The position numbers and the translations under genes were made by a program. The notes under the pieces are model-generated. The model was not told where the DNA came from and searched no databases. It saw only the letters and a program-made list of their open reading frames with translations. DNA of 40,723 nucleotides, taken from assembly GCA_030526425.1 (NCBI GenBank), contig JAUNCT010000019.1, positions 1 to 40,723 of the forward strand, written 5' to 3'. Source of the stretch: Clostridia bacterium. GTDB taxonomy: Bacteria > Bacillota > Clostridia > Christensenellales > CAG-138. Of the stretch, positions 16,459-24,924 are shown one piece after another (position 1 is the stretch's first letter; each line of letters starts with the position of its first letter).

Positions 16459-17598
16459 TCAGCCGATGCGACCGTTCAGGTCGAACTTGTACACGATGCT
16501 GCCTTCCTGCGAGAGGACGGAGACCTCGCGCTTTTCGATGTCGTACACGGACATGTGGACGGTCTGCCAAGTCATATTGCCGCCCGTGCGCGAACGGTGC
16601 TTGTAATCGTTCTGCTCCTTGGCGATCTCCGCTGCGAACGCGCCCGCCTTCGAAACATCGCCGCCGAGATACGCCGCGCCGCGGTCCGCCATGGTCAGGT
16701 TTGCGATCTTCGCGTATTCCGAATACCAGAAGTTCTCGTTGTACAGGTCGTAATTCCGGGTGTAGTACACCTTCTTCATCAGGTCGATCATGCCCGGCAC
16801 GTCGGTGCCCATGCCGTAGTTTTTCTGAAGCACAAGGTAGCGCTCGTATCCCATCGGGTGCGGGGTGAGGCTCTCTTCGCTGCCGTCGAAATCCGTGAGG
16901 TGGAAGTTCGTCATGATGGGCTTGCCGCCGACGAACTTGTCGATGACGTTCAGCCGGTAGTGGCGGTCCTCGCCGGGGATGAACTCGACCACGACGGTTT
17001 TGAAGCTGTCGTCCGTCGCGCTCGCGCGGGCGGTGATCATGAAGTGCCCCTCATCGTCGGGACCGAGCGATGTGACATCCAGCGGCTCCAGCAGGGCGAC
17101 CGCTTCCTCGATGGTCGCGGCCTTGTCCAAAAGCAGGCGGGGGATCATCACGGGCATGATGTGCTGCGCGGGGTCGGCGCTCTTCATTTCGAATTCGCCC
17201 TTTTCGCCGCGGTTCACGATGTTGCCGTTGATCGTCAGCCCCGCGTCGTTCATGCCGTCGAGCGTCATATACGGGAGGATATCGAGCGGGAGCGGCTCCT
17301 CGCCGGAGTCCACCACCGCGGGGCTCAGTGCCATGGGCGTCGCAACGCCGACGCTCGCGTGCCGCCCCTCTGCCGCGGGCACGTGGATCACGAAGCACGG
17401 CGCCTCATCGTAGACCCAGTCGTAGTTCCTGCCGCGGATCATGCCGTTCTGCACGGAGGAGCATGCGCCGGGCTGAAAATTCACGAGGGCTTCGCGGGCG
17501 TATTCGTATTTGTCTTCGTAGCTGTCGTAGGTGACTTCGTACAGATAATCCGTCACCTTGACAAAGGCGGAATGACCGCCGTTCTGTTTGTTTTGCAT
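16459..17598 (-). CDS. Ntn-type linear amide C-N hydrolase, non-exported copy
   Basis: A 379-residue member of the choloylglycine hydrolase / linear amide C-N hydrolase (C45/C59-like) superfamily. The likely nucleophile is Cys46 (PGAC-SSVQNG). It precedes the family's GRNYDW segment, and in this fold the propeptide before the Cys is removed autocatalytically. Other conserved blocks are TLDGMNDAGL, PIMTNFHL and HPMGYERY. Unlike its two neighbours it has no signal peptide, beginning MQNKQNGGHSAFVKV. The start at 17598 follows AAGGAGAAGA, and its promoter is at 17632-17661. The upstream reading frame adds no signal sequence. Substrates could be N-acyl amides, conjugated bile acids or beta-lactam-like amides; sequence alone does not decide. 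Confidence 0.85.
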   Translation of the reverse strand: MQNKQNGGHSAFVKVTDYLYEVTYDSYEDKYEYAREALVNFQPGACSSVQNGMIRGRNYDWVYDEAPCFVIHVPAAEGRHASVGVATPMALSPAVVDSGEEPLPLDILPYMTLDGMNDAGLTINGNIVNRGEKGEFEMKSADPAQHIMPVMIPRLLLDKAATIEEAVALLEPLDVTSLGPDDEGHFMITARASATDDSFKTVVVEFIPGEDRHYRLNVIDKFVGGKPIMTNFHLTDFDGSEESLTPHPMGYERYLVLQKNYGMGTDVPGMIDLMKKVYYTRNYDLYNENFWYSEYAKIANLTMADRGAAYLGGDVSKAGAFAAEIAKEQNDYKHRSRTGGNMTWQTVHMSVYDIEKREVSVLSQEGSIVYKFDLNGRIG

Positions 17599-17631
17599 GG
17601 ATCTTCTCCTTCGGTGAATTACTCCACGGTT

Positions 17632-17661
17632 ATTATAGTGCGGTCGGTCGCGACCCCGCAA
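17632..17661 (-). promoter_or_regulatory. Promoter of the non-exported amide hydrolase
   Basis: On the minus strand, TTGCGG (17656-17661), an 18-base spacer and TATAAT (17632-17637). The leader to the ATG at 17598 is about 27 bases. Confidence 0.65.
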
Positions 17662-17834
17662 TCCCCCGCGGGAGGGCGGCGGAATCTTGCGGTTTTTCGG
17701 AAAATCTCCATGAAATGCAGCGCTTTGCCGTTGTTTGTCCCGTGTGTTCCCGAAAAACAAAGTACCGCAGTCGGAACGGTGCGTTGCGGGGAATCCGAAA
17801 CTTCGGTCGCATATTGCCGCGGTTCGCAAAAACA

Positions 17835-17866
17835 AACAGCCGGGGGCGTGTTGCCCTCCGGCTGTT
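17835..17866 (-). terminator. Terminator of the second amide hydrolase gene
   Basis: AACAGCCGG.GGGC pairs with GCCC.CCGGCTGTT around a GTGTT loop, with one bulged base. On the minus strand it is followed by TTTGTTTTTG. The layout matches the hairpin at 16394-16426. Confidence 0.85.
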
Positions 17867-17894
17867 CTGCATTGTATTCGGTTTCGGTGTTCCG

Positions 17895-19127
17895 TTATCC
17901 GATGCGGCCGTTCAGGTCGAACTTGTATTCGATGCTGCATTCCTGCGAGAGCACGGAAAGCTCGCCCTTTTCGATGTCGTACACCGAGGTGTGCACCGTC
18001 TGCCAGGTCTTGTTGCCGCCCGTGCGCGAACGGTTGAGGTAGTCTTCCGTCTGCTGTGCGATCCTTTCGGCGAAGGGACCGGCCTTCGTCACGTCGCCGC
18101 CGAGGTAGGCTTCACCGCGCTCGGACATCAGGTGACCGGAGGACTTGGTGGCTTCGGAATACCAGAAGTTCGGGCTGTACAGGTCGTAGTTCTTGCTGTA
18201 CCAAACCTTCTTCATCAGGTCGAGCATGCCGGAAACGGTCTTGCCCTGGTCGAACGCATTCGCGAGGATGAGGTAGCGCTCATAACCGGCGGGGTGCGCG
18301 GTCAGGCTCTCCACGGTGCCGTCGAAACCGGTGAGGTGGAAGTTCGTCATGATCGGCTTGTCGTCGACGAACTTGTCGATGACGTTCAGCTGATAATGTC
18401 CGTTCTCATCGGGGATGAACTCGATCACGACGGTTTGGAAGGTCGCGTCGTCCGCGCTCTTCGCGCCCGAGATCATCAGGTGCGCTTCGTAGCTCTTGCC
18501 GAGGGGGTACACGTCCATTCCGGAAATGGCGTCCACCGCTTCCGCGATGCTGCCGCAGCTGTCCAGGATCAGGCGGGGGATCATCAGCGGCATCACATCG
18601 TCGCTCGGGTCGTCGTTTTTGAAGGCGAAGGGCGCGCCGATCTCACCGGCGTTGACGACGTTGATGTTCACGCACAGCCCTGCGTCGTTGATGCCGTCCA
18701 GCGTGATATAGGGCAGGATGTTGAGGCGCAGCGCCATCGTCTCATCGGCAGGCGTACCCGCTTCGATCATGGCGGGGGTCACGCCCGTGGTCGCCGCGAC
18801 GCCAACGCTTGCGTGGCGGGTCTCGGTGGCGGGCACGTGGACGACGTGGCTTGCGGATTCATCGTACGCCCAGTCGTAGTTTCTGCCGCGGATCTTGCCG
18901 TTCTGCACCGAAGCGCAGCCCATGGGGATGTAGCGCTTTGCGTAGTACTCCATCGCGGGCGCGAGGTTTTGCTCGTATTCGGTGTAGGTGACTTCGAACA
19001 GATAGTCCGTGACACGGGTGAATTCGGAATGTGCGGAGGGAGTGGTCACGGTTTCCGCGTGGCTGCCGATCAGGCAACCCATCATGCACGCGCCGGCAAG
19101 CAGCGTGGCGAGCAGTTTGCTTTTCAT
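17895..19127 (-). CDS. Exported Ntn-type linear amide C-N hydrolase (second paralog)
   Basis: A 410-residue paralog of the genes on either side. A Sec signal peptide (MKSKLLATLL, cleavage after GSHA around residue 24) is followed by a roughly 45-residue propeptide. The candidate nucleophile is Cys71 in MGC-ASVQNG, then RGRNYDW. Shared blocks include TLDGINDAGL, KPIMTNFHL, HPAGYERY and a C-terminal EYKFDLNGRIG. The start at 19127 follows CAGGAGC. It has its own TTGCAA-17-TATAAT promoter and its own terminator. It should act outside the membrane. Cys18 in the signal peptide does not make a convincing lipobox. Its substrate is unknown; amide-linked host or bacterial metabolites are reasonable candidates. 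Confidence 0.87.
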   Translation of the reverse strand: MKSKLLATLLAGACMMGCLIGSHAETVTTPSAHSEFTRVTDYLFEVTYTEYEQNLAPAMEYYAKRYIPMGCASVQNGKIRGRNYDWAYDESASHVVHVPATETRHASVGVAATTGVTPAMIEAGTPADETMALRLNILPYITLDGINDAGLCVNINVVNAGEIGAPFAFKNDDPSDDVMPLMIPRLILDSCGSIAEAVDAISGMDVYPLGKSYEAHLMISGAKSADDATFQTVVIEFIPDENGHYQLNVIDKFVDDKPIMTNFHLTGFDGTVESLTAHPAGYERYLILANAFDQGKTVSGMLDLMKKVWYSKNYDLYSPNFWYSEATKSSGHLMSERGEAYLGGDVTKAGPFAERIAQQTEDYLNRSRTGGNKTWQTVHTSVYDIEKGELSVLSQECSIEYKFDLNGRIG

Positions 19128-19161
19128 GTTGATGCTCCTGTTTGTTCAGAATATATTCTCA

Positions 19162-19190
19162 ATTATAATCCCTTTGTTTCGCCTTTGCAA
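19162..19190 (-). promoter_or_regulatory. Promoter of the second amide hydrolase
   Basis: On the minus strand, TTGCAA (19185-19190), 17 bases and TATAAT (19162-19167). The spacer (AGGCGAA..AAAGGG) closely resembles that of the third paralog, showing that the promoter was duplicated with the gene. Confidence 0.8.
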
Positions 19191-19332
19191 TGCGTCCGGA
19201 CGGTCGAAAAACCGTCAGGGGAACGGGGCGCAAAGGGATTGATTGCAAACGACGGTATGCGGTTTCCGTGAGAAAACCGTTTTCGGAAAGTTCCGCAATC
19301 GGAACCGAATCCGGATGCCGTTTGAAAATCAA

Positions 19333-19358
19333 CAGCCGCAAGCGTGTGCCTGCGGCTG
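19333..19358 (-). terminator. Terminator of the third amide hydrolase gene
   Basis: CAGCCGCA (19333-19340) pairs with TGCGGCTG (19351-19358). On the minus strand TTGATTTTC follows. It is weaker than the other two terminators. Confidence 0.7.
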
Positions 19359-19373
19359 CGGTGGAGGGAAGGC

Positions 19374-20576
19374 TCAGCCGATCCGTCCCTTGAGGTCGAA
19401 CTTGTAAGCGATGGAGCCCTCGCGGGTCAGGAAGCTCAGCTCCTGCTTTTCGAGGTCGTACACCGAGGTGTGCACGGTGATCCACGTCGGGTCGCCGGTC
19501 TGCATCACGCGGTTTTCGTATTCACCGAACTCCTTGGCGATCTCTTTCGCATAGGCGCCCGCCTTGGAAATATCGCCGCCGAGGTACGCTTCGCCGCGGT
19601 CCGCCATGGTCAGGTTGGCGTACTGCGCGTATTCGCTGTACCAGAAGTTGTCGATGTACAGGTCGTAGTTGCGGGTGAAGTACACCTTCTTCATCAGGTC
19701 GGTCATGCCGTTCACGGTCGCGCCCTGATCGAACGCTTCCTTCAGAATGAGGTAGCGCTCATAGCCCATCGGGTGCGCGGTCAGGCTCTCCACGGTGCCG
19801 TCGAAGCCGGTGAGGTGGAAGTTCGTCATGATCGGCTTGTCGTCGACGAACTTGTCGATGACGCTCATATCGTAATGCCCTTCCGCATCGGGGATGAACT
19901 CGACGACGACCGTCTTCAGCGTGTCGTCGGTCGCGGAGGCTTTGCCCGTGATCATGTAGTGGGCTTCATCCATGGTGCCGACCGTGCCGACATCCAGCGA
20001 GCCGATCAAGGCAAGCGCTTCTTCCACGGTGCCGCAGCTGTCGAGCACGAGGCGCGGGATCATTGCGGGGAAGATGGGGTTCTCGGTGCGCGGCACGACC
20101 TTGCCGAATTCACCGTAGTTCACGACGTTGATGTTGATGCACAGACCCGCGTCGTTCACGCCGTCCACGGTGCCGTAGGGAATCGTGTTGAGGAGCGGGT
20201 TGGTCGGGTCCGCCTCGACCGCCTCGGGCAGCAGACCGGAGAAGTCGCAGATGCCGACGCCCGCGTGGCGGGTCTCCGTCGCGGGCACGTGGATGACGAA
20301 GCTCGTCTCCTCATCGTAGTTCCAGTCGTAGTTTCTGCCGCGGATCACGCCGTTCTGCACAGCGGAGCAACCGGACTTTTTGAACTTCTTGCCGAAGAAT
20401 TCCACGGCCTGCTCATAGTACTGTTCGTAGTCGTCGTAGGTGACCTCGAACACGTAATCCGTAACGCGCACGAACTCGGAATGGATCGGCTTCGGCGCTT
20501 CCTGTGCGTGACCGAGCGTCAGGCAGGACAGCGTGCATGCGCACGCCAACAGAGTGCTGAGAAATTTGCGTTTCAT
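19374..20576 (-). CDS. Exported Ntn-type linear amide C-N hydrolase (third paralog)
   Basis: A 400-residue third copy. A signal peptide (MKRKFLSTLL, cleavage after LGHA near residue 24) and a propeptide lead to candidate nucleophile Cys70 in KSGC-SAVQNG, followed by VIRGRNYDW. It keeps TVDGVNDAGL, KPIMTNFHL, HPMGYERY and the C-terminal YKFDLKGRIG. An acidic EYEQ-type motif in the propeptide (DDYEQYYEQ) is shared with the second paralog. The ATG at 20576 is preceded by GGGAGTG. The promoter TTGAAA-17-TATAAT is at 20612-20640. It is probably secreted or cell-wall associated. Sequence divergence among the three copies suggests different substrates rather than simple dosage. Confidence 0.87.
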   Translation of the reverse strand: MKRKFLSTLLACACTLSCLTLGHAQEAPKPIHSEFVRVTDYVFEVTYDDYEQYYEQAVEFFGKKFKKSGCSAVQNGVIRGRNYDWNYDEETSFVIHVPATETRHAGVGICDFSGLLPEAVEADPTNPLLNTIPYGTVDGVNDAGLCININVVNYGEFGKVVPRTENPIFPAMIPRLVLDSCGTVEEALALIGSLDVGTVGTMDEAHYMITGKASATDDTLKTVVVEFIPDAEGHYDMSVIDKFVDDKPIMTNFHLTGFDGTVESLTAHPMGYERYLILKEAFDQGATVNGMTDLMKKVYFTRNYDLYIDNFWYSEYAQYANLTMADRGEAYLGGDISKAGAYAKEIAKEFGEYENRVMQTGDPTWITVHTSVYDLEKQELSFLTREGSIAYKFDLKGRIG

Positions 20577-20611
20577 AGGTTTTCACTCCCGATGATTTGT
20601 TTGTCGTTCGG

Positions 20612-20640
20612 ATTATAACCCTTTCCGTTCGCCTTTTCAA
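20612..20640 (-). promoter_or_regulatory. Promoter of the third amide hydrolase
   Basis: On the minus strand, TTGAAA (20635-20640), a 17-base spacer and TATAAT (20612-20617). The spacer is nearly the same as that at 19168-19184. Confidence 0.8.
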
Positions 20641-20818
20641 TCCCACGCGCGGGCACCCGTAAATCAACCGCAGGTGCGCAAAATCGGGCGCATGGCAATC
20701 CCGGGCTTTCGGAAACGGAGCAAACCGATGGTTTGTAAAGTTCCGCTGAAGGAATGATGTGCGCCGTTTCTGCAACCGTTTTTTTGAAACATCCGGCGAA
20801 AAGCGGAAAAGGGGATAC

Positions 20819-20850
20819 GAAAAAGCGACCGCGCACGGGGCGCGGTCGCC
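20819..20850 (-). terminator. Terminator of the channel-aquaporin operon
   Basis: GCGACCGCG (20825-20833) pairs with CGCGGTCGC (20841-20849). On the minus strand it runs into TTTTTC. It sits just after the aquaporin stop codon. Confidence 0.85.
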
Positions 20851-20865
20851 GTTCAGCCGAATGGC

Positions 20866-21558
20866 TCAGTCGTTCGAAAGGAAGTTCCATACCAGTGCCG
20901 CGAGCGCCGCGCCGAGGAACGGTCCCGCGATGAAGACCCACAGGCTGCCGAGCGGTGCCGCGTTGCCGGTCAGTGCCGCAACGACCGCGGGTCCGAAGCT
21001 GCGCGCCGGGTTGACGGAGGTGCCGGTCAGACCGATGCCGAGGATGTGCACGAGCACCAGCGTCCAGCCGATGATGAGACCGCCGAAGGAACCGTGACCG
21101 GCCTTCTTCGAGGTCACGCCGAGAATGACGAGCACGAAGAAGAACGTGAGCACGATCTCGACGAGAAGACCCGCGATGGGGCTGCCGGAAACGCCCGCCA
21201 GACCGTTGCTGCCGAAGCCGCCGGTCATGTCCGTGACCTTGCCGAGCTTGAAGATCAGCGCGAGCAGACCGGAGCCCGCCAGCGCGCCGAGGCACTGGGA
21301 AACGACGTAGCCGACGAATTCCGCGGCCTTCATGCCGCCCGTCATCAGCACGCCCAGCGAGACCGCGGGGTTGATGTGGCAGCCGGAGATGTTGCCGACG
21401 CAGTAAGCCATCCCGACGATGGTCAGACCGAACGCCAGCGCGGTCAGCAGGTAGCCGGAGCCCGCAGCTGCGTTGCAGCCGACGAGCATCGCGGTGCCGC
21501 AACCGAGGACGACGAGGGCGAGGGTGCCGATGAACTCGGCAAAGTACTTCTTTTTCAT
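20866..21558 (-). CDS. aqpZ: Aquaporin (water-selective MIP family)
   Basis: A 230-residue six-helix channel with the two half-helix motifs NPAVSLG and NPARSFG. The selectivity filter can be read by comparison with AqpZ: Phe in FGLT (helix 2), His in LVHILGIGL (helix 5), and Thr and Arg in TGTSVNPAR. This is the water-type filter rather than the glycerol type, so fast water flux is the likely function. The start at 21558 (MKKKYFAEFIGT) follows AAGGAG at a good distance; the in-frame ATG at 21591 lacks one. The gene lies 78 bases after the MscS gene and is presumably co-transcribed with it. A C(UUCG)G hairpin (21595-21610) lies between them. Confidence 0.92.
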   Translation of the reverse strand: MKKKYFAEFIGTLALVVLGCGTAMLVGCNAAAGSGYLLTALAFGLTIVGMAYCVGNISGCHINPAVSLGVLMTGGMKAAEFVGYVVSQCLGALAGSGLLALIFKLGKVTDMTGGFGSNGLAGVSGSPIAGLLVEIVLTFFFVLVILGVTSKKAGHGSFGGLIIGWTLVLVHILGIGLTGTSVNPARSFGPAVVAALTGNAAPLGSLWVFIAGPFLGAALAALVWNFLSND

Positions 21559-21594
21559 TTGTGTTTTCTCCTTTGTTTTATGATCGGTCATGAT

Positions 21595-21610
21595 CGGCGC
21601 CGAAGCGCCG
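21595..21610 (-). promoter_or_regulatory. Intercistronic UUCG hairpin
   Basis: On the minus strand CGGCGC-TTCG-GCGCCG forms a very stable tetraloop hairpin between the mechanosensitive channel stop and the aquaporin ribosome binding site. No U-run follows, so it is more likely an RNA-processing or stability element than a terminator. Confidence 0.65.
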
Positions 21611-21636
21611 TATTTCGTATGTTGTGTCCGCCGGGC

Positions 21637-24600
21637 TCAGTTCGGCTCGACGTCGTGTCCCGCAAGCTTCTCCTTCTGTTCGGCAACGAAGGAAGCGGCG
21701 GCGTGCTTTTCATCGGCGGTCGCCTGCGTGCGGGGCGTGGGCGTGTTCACGACGATCTGCGGGAACGGGATGCCCACGTTGTTGCGGTCGAAGATCAGCT
21801 TGATCTCGCGGTTCAGGTCACGCTGCAGCTGCACGCGGTCCTTCTCGGCGCACTGCGCGACGATGCGCACCACCACGGCGGAATCGCCGAGCTCCGCAAC
21901 GCCCTTGTAGAACGGTCCGTCGACGATCGCGGGCAGGTGCTCCTTGATGTGCGGCAGCTCGTTCTTCAGCACGGCTTCCACGCGCTCGAGGCTCTCGCCG
22001 TATTCGATGCCGCAGTCGGCGACCGCGTAGGAATAGCGCCGCGTCTGATTGATCACGCCCGAGATCGCGCTGTTGCGCACGATCTTGATATCCTGCCCGG
22101 GCGATTTGATCTTCGTCGTGCGGATGCCGATCTCCTCGACCGTGCCGCGCCATCCGTCGATGGTGACGATATCGCCCACGCGGAACTCACCCTCGAACAC
22201 GATGAACAGCCCCGCCATGATGTCGGCGACCAGCTGCTGCGCGCCGAGACCGACGATCAGCGTGAGGATGCCCGCGCCCGCAAGGAGCGTCGCCGTATCC
22301 ACGCCGAAGAACTGCAGACAATAGAATACCACACCGATCGCCGTCGCGTACTTCAGAAAGCTGTCGACGAGCCGGCCGATCGTTTCGGTGCGGCTGTTCT
22401 CCATCCGCGTGATCGCGCGGATGATCCTGCGGAGGATGCCCGAAACCGTCAGGATCTGCACTGCGGAAATGAGCACATAGGTCACCGAGAACAGGCTTGG
22501 CGTCTTTTCCCAGCGCTTCGAAAGGATGAAGGAGATCAGCGGGCTGCGGTCGGTCGCGCCCGTGACGGTCAGCAGCAACAGCAGCAGCGCCGCGCCGCCG
22601 ACGAGCCACCCGAAGATGCGGCGCAGCTTGCCCGCGGCGTCGAGTTCCGAAAACGCGACCGGGACGCCGTCCCAGCGTTCCGCGGCGGCAACGGTCTTGC
22701 GCGTGCGCCCCGCGGAATCCGTCACGGTGAAGAAGCGGGCGCCCCCATCCGCGGCAGGTGTGCCGCCGGCTCTCGCTTCCTCGCGCGTGGTCGTGAGCAT
22801 CGCGGTGAAAACGATCAGGGCGAACACCGCGAGCCCCGCAATGCCGATCACCGCCGCCACGGGCAGCACGGTCCCCATCATCACCGCCGTCGGCACGGCG
22901 ATGGCGAGCAGCGTCGCGCCGCACAGGCGCGTCATCACGAAGGAGGATACGCCGTTCAGCCGTTTCCAACCGATGTAATCGTCCTTCATCGCCGCGGGGG
23001 TGAAGCCGTATTCGCCCGCGTCGCGGCCGATCTGCTTCTCGGTGGGGTGGAAGAGGAAGGTCCCGTCCGCCGGGTCGATGGCGTACAGCGCGCCGCCGTT
23101 TTCCACGGCAACGTTGTGGAGCACATGCGCGACGGCAGTGCTCTTCAGCCTGCTTTCGAGCAGCTCCGGCTGCACGGCGATCTGCACCATGCCCGGTGCG
23201 TCCTCCCGCGCCGCGCCGATGTACTGCACGAGCGCGTCGTCGGTCTCGTTCCGCATCGCCTGCTGCACGAGCACCGGGCGGTACCCCTTCACGACTTGCC
23301 AGAAGGGATAGCTTTGGTCTTCCTCGTTTTTGCTGAGGGTGAAATCTTTGTAGGTACCGCTCGTGACGACGGTCTTGCCGCGCTCGTCGAACAGGCGGAT
23401 CTCATCGACGCGCACCTTTTCGGCAAAGGTCTTCAGCGTGTTTTCGTCGGTCAGCTCGGGCGCGAGCGCCAGCGTCTTCGCGATGTTCTGCGCGCGGCGT
23501 CCGTACTCTTCGGCGTAGGTGTTCTTCAGCGCTTCGGTGCGCTGCTCGTTCCGTGCGAAGACCTCGGCGGTCTCCGCCAGCTTGTTTTCGGAAACGATGC
23601 GCTGGCGGGACACGTTGGTCAGGCAGTTCGCGTAAAGCGCGGCGATCACCAGTGCGGCAAGCGCCGCCGCGGCGACCGTGCGCAGGCGTTTGCCCGTCGT
23701 CAGGTCAAGGCAGAGCTTTCCGCTCAGGCGGCAGTACTTCGCCTCCGCGGGTTCGTCCCGCCCGAGCAGCACCGTGTAGAGGATCAGCGCCGCAACGGTC
23801 AGCGTGCTGATGACCATCACCGTCACGATCACGGGGCGGGAGAGCGCCGTGATCTCCGCCTTCGGGATCATGGCGATCAGCAGGTAATCGGTCTTGTCCG
23901 CGTGCGCTTCGGCGTTTTCGAAATACATCGTCTCGCCGCCGTAGGTCGTGTAGCCGGAAGCCCCGGGTACGAGTGCCCCGCCGAGCTCCGCTGCGGCGTC
24001 CTTCCCGATGGTCAAGCCGTCCGGCGCGTAGGCGATCGTCCCTTTTGCGGTGTCGACCGCAACGATGAAGCCGGTGTTGCCGACCTTGATGTCCTTGAGC
24101 GAGTACGCGGCGGTGAAGCGCTCGTCCTGCGCCGCGATCATCGCCGCGCTGTCGATGCCGCCGACCACGTAAGAACCGTCGGCACGTACGCTCAGGTAAT
24201 GGCAGATGCCGTTCTCGGTCACATAGGGGTGCGTGTCCCTGCCTTGGGCGTATGCGACGAGGCGTCCGAGCCCCGCCGCTTCCAAGGTGGAAGCGCTGCC
24301 GTTGACGGCGGTCTTCACATTGCCTTCGCTGTCCGTGAGGTACACCGTGCACAGCCCCCACTGCGCCGCGGCATCCTCCAACAGGTCCTCACCCGCATCC
24401 GCGGTGTCCGGCAGCCACGCGACGGTGTCGACCTTCGCGGCGAGAAAACCGTCGTAGATCGCCCAGTCCGCATCCGCGTCCGCCGCGTTCTCTGCGAGCC
24501 GCTGCGCCGCGAGCCGAAGCTTCGTTTCCGAGTTGGATCGTTGGCGTTCCATCGCCACGCGCGACTGCACCATGCTCAGAAAAGCGAACAGCAGGCACAG

Positions 24601-24666
24601 ACCCGCCACCGCGACCGCGCTCAGGCGCAGAGCTTTCCCCCATCCGCAAGCGTTCTTTTGTTTCAT
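21637..24666 (-). CDS. MscS-type mechanosensitive channel with two extracytoplasmic Cache-like regions
   Basis: A 1009-residue fusion, far longer than MscS itself (about 290 residues). After a first helix (about 10-33) comes a periplasmic region (about 35-285) with sensor-like segments such as DWAIYDGF and VGNTGFIVAVD. Two more helices (about 290-310, 340-365) enclose a short loop. A second outer region (about 365-575) has IRLFDERGKTVVTSG and GALYAIDPADGTFLFHP, as in Cache domains. Several further helices follow, and then the MscS core from about 770: GAGILTLIVGLGAQQL pore helix, FEGEFRVGDIVTIDGWRGTVEEIGIRTTKI beta domain (key part FRVGDIVTI) and the C-terminal cytosolic domain. The start at 24666 follows AAAGGAAAGG. 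Its promoter is TTGACA-17-TACAAT, and the aquaporin gene follows. The Cache assignment rests on motif appearance and needs a profile search. Confidence 0.85.
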   Translation of the reverse strand: MKQKNACGWGKALRLSAVAVAGLCLLFAFLSMVQSRVAMERQRSNSETKLRLAAQRLAENAADADADWAIYDGFLAAKVDTVAWLPDTADAGEDLLEDAAAQWGLCTVYLTDSEGNVKTAVNGSASTLEAAGLGRLVAYAQGRDTHPYVTENGICHYLSVRADGSYVVGGIDSAAMIAAQDERFTAAYSLKDIKVGNTGFIVAVDTAKGTIAYAPDGLTIGKDAAAELGGALVPGASGYTTYGGETMYFENAEAHADKTDYLLIAMIPKAEITALSRPVIVTVMVISTLTVAALILYTVLLGRDEPAEAKYCRLSGKLCLDLTTGKRLRTVAAAALAALVIAALYANCLTNVSRQRIVSENKLAETAEVFARNEQRTEALKNTYAEEYGRRAQNIAKTLALAPELTDENTLKTFAEKVRVDEIRLFDERGKTVVTSGTYKDFTLSKNEEDQSYPFWQVVKGYRPVLVQQAMRNETDDALVQYIGAAREDAPGMVQIAVQPELLESRLKSTAVAHVLHNVAVENGGALYAIDPADGTFLFHPTEKQIGRDAGEYGFTPAAMKDDYIGWKRLNGVSSFVMTRLCGATLLAIAVPTAVMMGTVLPVAAVIGIAGLAVFALIVFTAMLTTTREEARAGGTPAADGGARFFTVTDSAGRTRKTVAAAERWDGVPVAFSELDAAGKLRRIFGWLVGGAALLLLLLTVTGATDRSPLISFILSKRWEKTPSLFSVTYVLISAVQILTVSGILRRIIRAITRMENSRTETIGRLVDSFLKYATAIGVVFYCLQFFGVDTATLLAGAGILTLIVGLGAQQLVADIMAGLFIVFEGEFRVGDIVTIDGWRGTVEEIGIRTTKIKSPGQDIKIVRNSAISGVINQTRRYSYAVADCGIEYGESLERVEAVLKNELPHIKEHLPAIVDGPFYKGVAELGDSAVVVRIVAQCAEKDRVQLQRDLNREIKLIFDRNNVGIPFPQIVVNTPTPRTQATADEKHAAASFVAEQKEKLAGHDVEPN

Positions 24667-24763
24667 CGTTCCATACCTTTCCTTTGCTGTTCCCGGTTGT
24701 CCGCAATGCAACGGACCGCGACGATGACCGTGTATGAAAGCACAGCGCCGTCGATTCTACATG

Positions 24764-24792
24764 ATTGTAAAGGCTTCCCGACGGTGTGTCAA
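24764..24792 (-). promoter_or_regulatory. Promoter of the channel-aquaporin operon
   Basis: On the minus strand TTGACA (24787-24792), 17 bases, TACAAT (24764-24769). The leader to the ATG at 24666 is about 90 bases. Confidence 0.85.
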
Positions 24793-24813
24793 TGATAATA
24801 CAATGAAATACGG

Positions 24814-24871
24814 TGCAAATACAAAATTCGTATTGCATAAAACGCAAATGAGTTGTATTATCGTGCAATAC
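24814..24871. promoter_or_regulatory. AT-rich region with inverted repeat between divergent promoters
   Basis: GTATTGCA (24830-24837) and TGCAATAC (24864-24871) are perfect inverted repeats 26 bases apart, with a related TGCAAATAC at 24814-24822. The segment lies between the channel operon promoter and the LytTR gene promoter and is strikingly AT-rich for this genome. It could be an operator for one or both. The rest of the 339-base gap (24667-25005) holds only the two promoters. Confidence 0.5.
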
Positions 24872-24924
24872 ATGGGACGGATGCGGAAAAGAGTGCACGA
24901 AATGACAAGTTTTGCACGCATGCT

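Noticed and set aside
16342..19271. Plus-strand open frames of 500 or more codons across the hydrolase genes
   Set aside because: They are repeated shadows of the three paralogs, which is why they resemble one another. The minus-strand proteins carry the conserved catalytic motifs.
21046..24795. 1249-codon open frame on the plus strand
   Set aside because: Antisense shadow of the MscS and aquaporin genes, both of which have clear motifs, ribosome binding sites and a promoter on the minus strand.
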